Program-made: the position numbers and the translations under genes | From: DASXUG01 sp964620425 | Lineage (GTDB): Bacteria > Pseudomonadota > Gammaproteobacteria > Burkholderiales > Methylophilaceae | Direction of reading: 5' to 3' | DNA: 7,350 bases | Assembly (NCBI GenBank): GCA_964620425.1 | Contig: CAZUGV010000022.1 | Span: 1 to 7,350, forward strand | Part shown: piece by piece, positions 1 to 7,350 of the stretch | Position numbering within the stretch: the stretch's first letter is position 1 | Layout of the letters: each line of letters opens with the position of its first letter | Notes under the pieces: generated by a model | The model's input: the letters and a program-made list of their open reading frames with translations, nothing else | Told to the model about the DNA's origin: nothing | Database searches by the model: none

Positions 1-344
1 TAGAAGTAACCATATAAACCAACGGTATAGCCTAAACCTTCAACAGCAGAAATCGTACCGTTGTAACCAGCATAAGCATCCACCTCTAATGTGGCATCTG
101 GGTATGTATTAGGTGAAACGTTTGAACCCCAAGCCCCTACGTAAAAACCACTTGAGTGAGCAATATCAATCCCACCTTGCACCGCTGGCTTATGCCATGT
201 TTGTGAAATGCCGCGGAAATAGTAGTTAGATACAAAACCAATGTTATTGGTGACTGTCCATGTTGGTGCTTCCTCTGCGGCCATCACAACTTGAGATGAG
301 GCCAATGTACCCAAAACTGCTAATGCGATTAAAGAATGACGCAT
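1..344 (-). CDS. TorF-family putative outer-membrane porin, N-terminal part (3' end beyond window)
   Basis: The minus strand from an ATG at 344 stays open to the window edge and gives 114 residues of a longer protein. Residues 1-22 or 1-23 form a classic Sec signal peptide: a short basic start (MRH), a hydrophobic core (LIALAVLGTLA) and an Ala-rich cleavage site (VMA-A). The mature part starts with the pattern NIGFVSNYYFRGISQT and continues with QGGIDIAHSSGFYVGAWGSN and alternating aromatic and Gly residues typical of outer-membrane beta strands. These are hallmarks of the Gcw_chp family (TIGR02001/PF09694), now called TorF-family putative porin. Family members are usually about twice this length, so roughly half is missing. 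The start is supported by AAAGGA (351-356 on the plus strand, read in reverse), 6 bases before the ATG. A sigma-54 promoter and an NtrC-like dyad lie upstream. In related betaproteobacteria this gene often precedes glnK-amtB (recalled, not visible here). The transported substrate is unknown. Confidence 0.88.
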   Translation of the reverse strand, partial: MRHSLIALAVLGTLASSQVVMAAEEAPTWTVTNNIGFVSNYYFRGISQTWHKPAVQGGIDIAHSSGFYVGAWGSNVSPNTYPDATLEVDAYAGYNGTISAVEGLGYTVGLYGYF

Positions 345-371
345 TGTGTTTCCTTTCAAATAAATATAAAT

Positions 372-392
372 AAAGCCTAATCAAATGGCTTT
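372..392 (-). promoter_or_regulatory. Small hairpin in the porin mRNA leader
   Basis: Read on the minus strand, AAAGCC and GGCTTT form a perfect 6-bp stem around a 9-base loop, followed by an A/T-only stretch rich in T. It lies in the predicted 5' untranslated region, between the sigma-54 start point (about 422) and the ribosome binding site (351-356). It could be a weak attenuator or an mRNA-stabilising stem. The stem is short and has only three G-C pairs, so chance is a fair alternative. Confidence 0.25.
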
Positions 393-401
393 GAATTAAT
401 G

Positions 402-435
402 TTAAGCAACTAAACTTAAGCGTTTCCACTTAAGC
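402..435. repeat. Three TTAAGC copies at exact 14-bp spacing
   Basis: TTAAGC occurs at 402-407, 416-421 and 430-435, so each start is 14 bases from the last. Copies 2 and 3 share the longer word ACTTAAGC, and copies 1 and 3 share TTAAGCAAC. The third copy overlaps the -12 element of the porin's sigma-54 promoter; the other two fall around and just downstream of its predicted start. They may be a degenerate tandem duplication or a regulator-binding array; no known regulator is recognised. Confidence 0.5.
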
Positions 436-448
436 AACACTCATGCCA
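433..448 (-). promoter_or_regulatory. Sigma-54 (RpoN) promoter for the porin gene
   Basis: Read on the minus strand the site is TGGCATGAGTGTTGCT. It matches the sigma-54 consensus TGGCAYR-N4-TTGCW, with the invariant GG (-24) and GC (-12) separated by exactly 10 bases. The predicted start is near 422, giving a leader of about 77 bases before the ATG at 344. Sigma-54 promoters need a distant enhancer-binding activator, and the dyad at 538-568 is suitably placed for NtrC. The match is visible; use in the cell is inferred. Confidence 0.82.
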
Positions 449-537
449 TGGAGCCAAAAAACAACAAAACATGAACTTCTGATAATAAAGTAAACTAACA
501 CCTAACTCAAACGCACTAACTTATTGAATTTTATGAG

Positions 538-568
538 ATATTTACGCACTTTTTCAGTGCGTAAATAT
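538..568. promoter_or_regulatory. NtrC-like operator: 12-bp perfect inverted repeat
   Basis: ATATTTACGCAC (538-549) and GTGCGTAAATAT (557-568) are perfect inverted repeats around a 7-base spacer. The core GCAC-N7-GTGC (546-560) has the half-sites and spacing of the enterobacterial NtrC operator (TGCACYA-N3-TGGTGCA type), although the inner CA/TG bases match only partly. Its centre (553) is about 130 bases upstream of the predicted sigma-54 start, a typical enhancer distance. It also sits immediately upstream of the ubiK extended -10. As a hairpin it has no T-tract after it and no gene ending at it, so a terminator is unlikely. Confidence 0.68.
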
Positions 569-587
569 GCGTTGATGCACAAAATCG

Positions 588-596
588 TGATAAAAT
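588..596 (+). promoter_or_regulatory. Extended -10 promoter element for ubiK-comM
   Basis: TGATAAAAT fits an extended -10 (TG-N-TAAAAT). No good -35 hexamer lies 16-18 bases upstream; the best-placed bases (about 568-573) adjoin the right arm of the NtrC-like dyad. Transcription would start near 603, giving a leader of roughly 14-17 bases. The same TG-N-TAAAAT form appears before metH. Confidence 0.5.
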
Positions 597-616
597 AGCT
601 TAAACCATTAGGAAAA

Positions 617-874
617 ATGATGAATAAATTACAATTTTTTGAAGACTTGTCGCATAAAATTAATGATTTAGTAAAAAACTCGCCCGCCAACGATATGCGC
701 ATTAATTTAAATGCACTATTACAGGGCGCATTCTCCAAATTGGAACTTGTAACAAGAGAAGAGTTTGATGCGCAGTCCGAAGTGTTGCAATTGACGCGAG
801 AAAAGCTCATTTTTCTTGAAAAAAAATTATCAGAATTAGAGTCCGTGTTGCAAAAAAACAACACTCAAGTCTAA
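617..874 (+). CDS. ubiK: UbiK, accessory factor of ubiquinone biosynthesis (BMFP/YqiC family)
   Basis: The 85-residue protein has the two-part layout of the BMFP family (PF04380). An N-terminal amphipathic helix (about residues 3-40) is followed by the signature VTREEFDAQ (45-53) and a charged Leu-heptad coiled coil (about 47-79; TREKLIFLEKKLSELE). Family length is about 80-110 residues. In enterobacteria UbiK binds UbiJ, trimerises through the coiled coil and assists the cytosolic Ubi complex in aerobic ubiquinone synthesis; it also binds or fuses membranes in vitro. Two consecutive ATGs exist. TAGGA (609-613) lies 3 bases from the ATG at 617 and 6 bases from the one at 620, so translation may start at 620 and lose one Met. 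The gene is 13 bases upstream of comM and probably shares its mRNA, a pairing I recall from many betaproteobacteria. A 120-codon frame antisense to it is a shadow. Confidence 0.88.
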   Translation: MMNKLQFFEDLSHKINDLVKNSPANDMRINLNALLQGAFSKLELVTREEFDAQSEVLQLTREKLIFLEKKLSELESVLQKNNTQV

Positions 875-887
875 AAAAGGGCGCTGC

Positions 888-2399
888 ATGAGTTTAGCTG
901 TATTGCATAGTCGTGCATTAGCGGGCATGGATGCGCCAGAAGTGATTGTTGAAGTGCACCTTGCGAATGGATTGCCTAGCTTTACTATCGTAGGTTTGCC
1001 AGAAGCTGAAGTAAAGGAGAGCAAAGATCGCGTCCGAGCCGCCTTACTTACTTCTCAGTTTGAGTTTCCAGCCAAACGAATCACGGTGAACCTTGCCCCA
1101 GCAGATTTACCCAAAGAAAGCGGACGCTACGACTTGCCAATTGCGTTGGGGATTTTAGCGGCTTCTGGGCAAATCCCTAAAGAGGCGTTAGACCGCTACG
1201 AATTTGCAGGTGAGTTGGCACTCACTGGTGCATTGCGCCCAATTCGTGGTGCACTGGCAATGACGGTGAATATTGCCCAAGCCCAAAATACAGAGGCAAA
1301 TCGGGCATTTGTATTGCCCGAAGAAAGCGCGGCGGAAGCAGCATTGGTGAGCGATGTTGTGATTCTGCCCGCCAAATCATTGCTGGAAGTTTGTGCGCAT
1401 TTAAGTGGTCACACACAAATTTCGCCCTATCACCCGCAGATTGAACATCAACCTTTTATTTACCCCGACTTTAATGAGGTCAAAGGGCAATCGCTACCAA
1501 AACGCGCGTTAGAAATTGCGGCAGCAGGTGGTCACAGCATCTTGATGGCAGGGCCACCCGGTACGGGAAAATCCATGCTCGCCAGCCGTTTTGCGAGCAT
1601 ATTACCCAGCATGACCGAGCAAGAAGCGCTTGAATCCGCTGCGATTCAATCGCTCAATGGCGCATTTAAATCTGCAGATTGGAAACGCAGGCCATTTAGG
1701 TCGCCGCACCACACAGCCTCAGGCGTGGCGCTAGTAGGCGGCGGTGGAATCCCGCGCCCGGGAGAAATTTCATTAGCGCATTATGGCGTGTTGTTTTTAG
1801 ATGAACTGCCTGAGTTTGATCGTAAAGTATTAGAAGTGCTACGCGAACCCTTAGAAAGCGGGCACATCACCATTTCGCGTGCGGCACGTCAGGCGGATTT
1901 CCCTGCCCGTTTTCAATTGATTGCCGCCATGAATCCTTGTCCGTGTGGTTTTTTAGGGCATTTCAACAACAAGTGTCGCTGTACGCCCGACCAAGTAGCA
2001 CGTTATCGCGGCAAAATTTCAGACCCCTTGCTCGATAGAATTGATTTACAGATTGAAGTCCCCGCGCTTAAAGAAGAAGAGTTGACTAGCGCAGCAACAG
2101 GCGAAAGTAGCGCAGTGATTCAAAACCGTGTCAACGCCGCAAGAAAGCGCCAAATGGAGCGACAAGGCAAAGCGAACTTCTTGCTATCCAGCAAAGAAAT
2201 CGACACTTTTTGCACTCCCAACGAGTCAGGTTTAAACTTGCTAAAAACCGCCATTGCCAAACTCAACCTTTCTGCACGCGCCTACCATCGCATACTAAAA
2301 GTGGCGCGCACCATTGCCGATCTCGCCGCAAGCGAGCAAATTGAAACGCAACATATTGCTGAGGCAGTGCAATATCGGCGCGGTGAAATAGCTAGCTAG
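888..2399 (+). CDS. comM: ComM, YifB-family AAA+ ATPase (branch migration in natural transformation)
   Basis: This 503-residue protein matches the whole YifB/ComM family, usually about 500 residues. The N-terminal Lon-like/ChlI domain (about 1-170) contains the family motif FTIVGLPEAEVKESKDRVRAA. The Mg-chelatase-type AAA+ core (about 195-400) has Walker A GPPGTGKS (222-229), Walker B LFLDE (302-306) and a conserved DPLLDRIDL segment with R384. A four-Cys cluster, PCPCG plus KCRC (C351, C353, C363, C365), is a probable zinc site. The C-terminal Mg_chelatase_C domain contains SARAYHRILKVARTIADL. Characterised ComM is a hexameric motor that promotes branch migration, helping integrate imported single-stranded DNA during transformation; the magnesium-chelatase label is a legacy of homology. 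AAGG (877-880) lies 7 bases before the ATG. It probably shares a transcript with ubiK. All key residues are intact. Its presence alone does not prove competence, because the gene also occurs in species not known to transform. Confidence 0.95.
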   Translation: MSLAVLHSRALAGMDAPEVIVEVHLANGLPSFTIVGLPEAEVKESKDRVRAALLTSQFEFPAKRITVNLAPADLPKESGRYDLPIALGILAASGQIPKEALDRYEFAGELALTGALRPIRGALAMTVNIAQAQNTEANRAFVLPEESAAEAALVSDVVILPAKSLLEVCAHLSGHTQISPYHPQIEHQPFIYPDFNEVKGQSLPKRALEIAAAGGHSILMAGPPGTGKSMLASRFASILPSMTEQEALESAAIQSLNGAFKSADWKRRPFRSPHHTASGVALVGGGGIPRPGEISLAHYGVLFLDELPEFDRKVLEVLREPLESGHITISRAARQADFPARFQLIAAMNPCPCGFLGHFNNKCRCTPDQVARYRGKISDPLLDRIDLQIEVPALKEEELTSAATGESSAVIQNRVNAARKRQMERQGKANFLLSSKEIDTFCTPNESGLNLLKTAIAKLNLSARAYHRILKVARTIADLAASEQIETQHIAEAVQYRRGEIAS

Positions 2400-2430
2400 C
2401 GCCTTCCGCCTGTGGGTTTAGGCGACTCCG

Positions 2431-2439
2431 TGCTAAAAT
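2431..2439 (+). promoter_or_regulatory. Extended -10 promoter element for metH
   Basis: TGCTAAAAT in the 79-base gap between comM and metH is a TG-N-TAAAAT extended -10. No convincing -35 is visible. Predicted initiation near 2446 leaves a leader of about 33 bases, too short for a cobalamin or SAM riboswitch. Confidence 0.45.
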
Positions 2440-2478
2440 AATCGTCTTTACAGAACCTTTTAAATCATCACCTTATCT

Positions 2479-6348
<3,870 letters not shown>

Positions 6349-6351
6349 TTT

Positions 6352-7032
6352 ATGTCCAAGCTTAAAACGACAGAAGAGCCAAATAAATCTCAAAATAAAG
6401 TCATAGAGGTAAATTGCCTTAGTTGTAAAAGAAATACCAATCATGTCGTATCAACTTCCTTAGATATTATCTCTGAAAGTTTGTCTCATGATTATGATTT
6501 TTGGGCTTCAGAAAGCTACCAAATACTTCGTTGTCTTGGGTGTAGAACCATTTCCTTTAGAAGCACAAGCATGAACTCCGAGGATACTGATTACGACGAG
6601 GAAGAAAACACCGTGGTTAATTTCGTCACAGAGTTGCTTTACCCAAAACGAAATGGTCGAAATCCCCTCAAGGACATGGCATTATTACCAGTTAATGTTC
6701 AACGAATTTATGAAGAAACAATCGCCGCAATGAATAACTCTCAGCCCGTATTAGCTGGAATTGGAATCAGAGCGATTGTTGAAACCGTTTGTAAAAACAA
6801 AAAAGCAAACGGAAATAATCTACTGGAGAAGATTGATAGTTTAGCGACATTGGGTTTATTGACTTTAGATGGAGCAGAGATTCTTCATAAAATTCGGACA
6901 TTGGGCAATGATGCTGCGCATGAAGTTAAACCACACAAACCTGACCAATTGGCTTTGGCCATGGACGTGTGTGAGCATTTGTTATTAGGTGTTTATCTTC
7001 TGCCACACTATGCAACTCAAACTTTTAAATAA
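6352..7032 (+). CDS. DUF4145 domain-containing protein with N-terminal zinc-ribbon-like region
   Basis: The 226-residue protein has two parts. Residues 20-66 carry two CxxC pairs (C22/C25 and C61/C64), which could form a zinc ribbon. An acidic linker (about 77-87) leads to a helical C-terminal region (about 95-220) with LLPVNVQRIYEE, AGIGIRAIVETVCK and RTLGNDAAHE, the pattern I associate with DUF4145 (PF13643). I recall DUF4145 being grouped with the HEPN superfamily, many of whose members are RNases in defence or toxin systems. The R182...H190 pair resembles the HEPN Arg-His motif, but the spacing (7 residues between) is longer than the usual 4-6, so activity is unproven. The ATG lies 3 bases after the metH stop, with GGGG (6342-6345) 6 bases upstream, so translational coupling is likely. 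Sampled blocks have 32% (6361-6420, 6781-6840) and 48% G+C (6901-6960), against 60% in metH at 5161-5220, which hints at later acquisition. No signal peptide or membrane segment is seen. The biological role is unknown. Confidence 0.85.
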   Translation: MSKLKTTEEPNKSQNKVIEVNCLSCKRNTNHVVSTSLDIISESLSHDYDFWASESYQILRCLGCRTISFRSTSMNSEDTDYDEEENTVVNFVTELLYPKRNGRNPLKDMALLPVNVQRIYEETIAAMNNSQPVLAGIGIRAIVETVCKNKKANGNNLLEKIDSLATLGLLTLDGAEILHKIRTLGNDAAHEVKPHKPDQLALAMDVCEHLLLGVYLLPHYATQTFK

Positions 7033-7036
7033 TAAT

Positions 7037-7183
7037 TTAACTACTCTGCCCCTCCAACTCCGAAGACCACTGCATCGCTTGCAACTGTATCTCGGTTAGC
7101 TCATTGACCGTAATTCCTATGCTGCCAATTTTGTCGTTTCCGGCAGCAAAGTTGCCTTCGCCTATCAATTCCGCAAGCAATAA
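7037..7183 (-). pseudogene. Possible 3' remnant of an unrecognised gene
   Basis: Between the DUF4145 gene and tRNA-His, the minus strand keeps an open frame of about 48 codons ending in TAA at 7037-7039. The predicted peptide (for example AAGNDKIGSIGITVNELTE) has a protein-like composition. It lacks a plausible ATG and Shine-Dalgarno: the only upstream ATG of this frame lies at the 5' end of tRNA-His, so the frame through the tRNA is an artefact. It converges on the DUF4145 gene with only 4 bases between stops. It may be the tail of a truncated gene, a TTG-started small gene (TTG at 7178-7180), or a chance open frame. I do not recognise the family. Confidence 0.25.
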
Positions 7184-7206
7184 CTGGTTGTTTTTTATGG
7201 GGATGT

Positions 7207-7283
7207 TGGGGTGGCTGATGGGGCTCGAACCCACGACAACTGGAATCACAATCCAGGGCTCTACCAGCTGAGCTACAGCCACC
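7207..7283 (-). tRNA. tRNA-His (anticodon GUG)
   Basis: The minus strand gives a 77-base cloverleaf very close to E. coli tRNA-His. The acceptor stem GTGGCTG/CAGCCAC (7276-7282 and 7211-7217) is complete. The extra 5' G(-1) at 7283 faces discriminator C73, the identity element for HisRS. The anticodon stem CTGGA/TCCAG encloses TTGTGAT with anticodon GTG. The T arm has TTCGAGC, and CCA is encoded (7207-7209). It follows tRNA-Arg by 12 bases, so the two are surely cut from one precursor. No clear terminator follows on the minus strand. Confidence 0.97.
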
Positions 7284-7295
7284 ATTGAGCATGTA

Positions 7296-7350
7296 TGGCC
7301 TGCCCGACAGGAATCGAACCTGTAACCCCCAGCTTAGAAGGCTGGTGCTC
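7296..7350 (-). tRNA. tRNA-Arg (anticodon UCU), 5' end beyond the window
   Basis: The visible part on the minus strand begins in the 3' half of the D stem (GAGC). It continues with anticodon stem CCAGC/GCTGG around loop CTTCTAA, so the anticodon is TCT. The T arm ACAGG-TTCGATT-CCTGT and acceptor 3' strand CGGGCAG follow, with discriminator G and encoded CCA (7296-7298). About 20 bases (the 5' acceptor strand and most of the D arm) lie past the right edge. It reads AGA codons (and AGG by wobble). It is cotranscribed upstream of tRNA-His. Confidence 0.93.

Noticed and set aside
502..864. 120-codon minus-strand frame opposite ubiK
   Set aside because: It is antisense to a convincing ubiK gene, has a low-complexity Asn/Ser-rich product with no family resemblance, and would cross the promoter region.
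2407..2424. CGCCT/AGGCG hairpin after comM as a terminator
   Set aside because: The stem is only 5 bp with an 8-base loop and no T-tract follows, so an intrinsic terminator is not supported.
2400..2478. Cobalamin or SAM riboswitch before metH
   Set aside because: The gap is 79 bases with a predicted leader of about 33, far shorter than a cobalamin riboswitch, and no conserved core motif of either class was seen.
7025..7040. TTAAAT-AATA-ATTTAA dyad over the converging stop codons as a bidirectional terminator
   Set aside because: It has no G-C pairs, so the hairpin would be too weak; AT-rich chance symmetry is the simpler reading.
7121..7147. GCTGCC/GGCAGC inverted repeat as a terminator for the tRNA pair
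   Set aside because: The 15-base loop and absence of a T-run on the minus strand argue against it.
7101..7292. Minus-strand frames translated through tRNA-His (peptide starting MVAVAQLVEPW, and an overlapping 63-codon frame)
   Set aside because: The N-terminal peptide is the translation of a tRNA gene, a well-known annotation artefact; only the part beyond the tRNA is kept as a possible remnant.

Overview
The window looks like chromosomal DNA of a betaproteobacterium. It has a TorF-type porin gene divergent from a ubiK-comM pair, a close match to the betaproteobacterial MetH type, and an Arg(UCU)-His tRNA pair with encoded CCA ends. The moderate and variable G+C content (about 32% to 60% in hand-counted 60-base blocks) and the gene order suggest the Methylophilaceae/Nitrosomonadales side of the class. 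That placement is inference from remembered synteny, not from a search.

Layout. Bases 1-344 (minus strand) hold the N-terminal part of a TorF-family putative outer-membrane porin with a clear signal peptide; the gene runs off the left edge. Bases 345-616 are a 272-base divergent regulatory region. For the porin it has a near-perfect sigma-54 promoter (433-448). A 12-bp perfect dyad (538-568) has the half-site spacing of an NtrC operator and lies about 130 bases upstream of the predicted start. For the other direction there is an extended -10 element (588-596). Next come ubiK (accessory factor of ubiquinone synthesis) and, 13 bases later, comM (AAA+ branch-migration motor used in natural transformation). 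A 79-base gap with an extended -10 precedes metH, the cobalamin-dependent methionine synthase, which is complete with all its modules. Three bases after metH is a gene for a DUF4145 protein with an N-terminal zinc-ribbon-like part. Finally a short possible gene remnant and two minus-strand tRNA genes (His GUG; Arg UCU, cut by the right edge) close the window.

How the parts relate. The porin promoter architecture indicates nitrogen control. In related bacteria such a porin is often followed by glnK and amtB, which would lie left of this window. UbiK-ComM and MetH are housekeeping genes. The DUF4145 gene is the accessory-looking item: it is AT-rich, tightly coupled to metH, and sits between metH and a tRNA cluster. 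I see no CRISPR array, insertion sequence, riboswitch or complete mobile element. The best leads are the sigma-54/NtrC control region, a Cys-rich insertion in the homocysteine module of MetH, and the DUF4145 gene.
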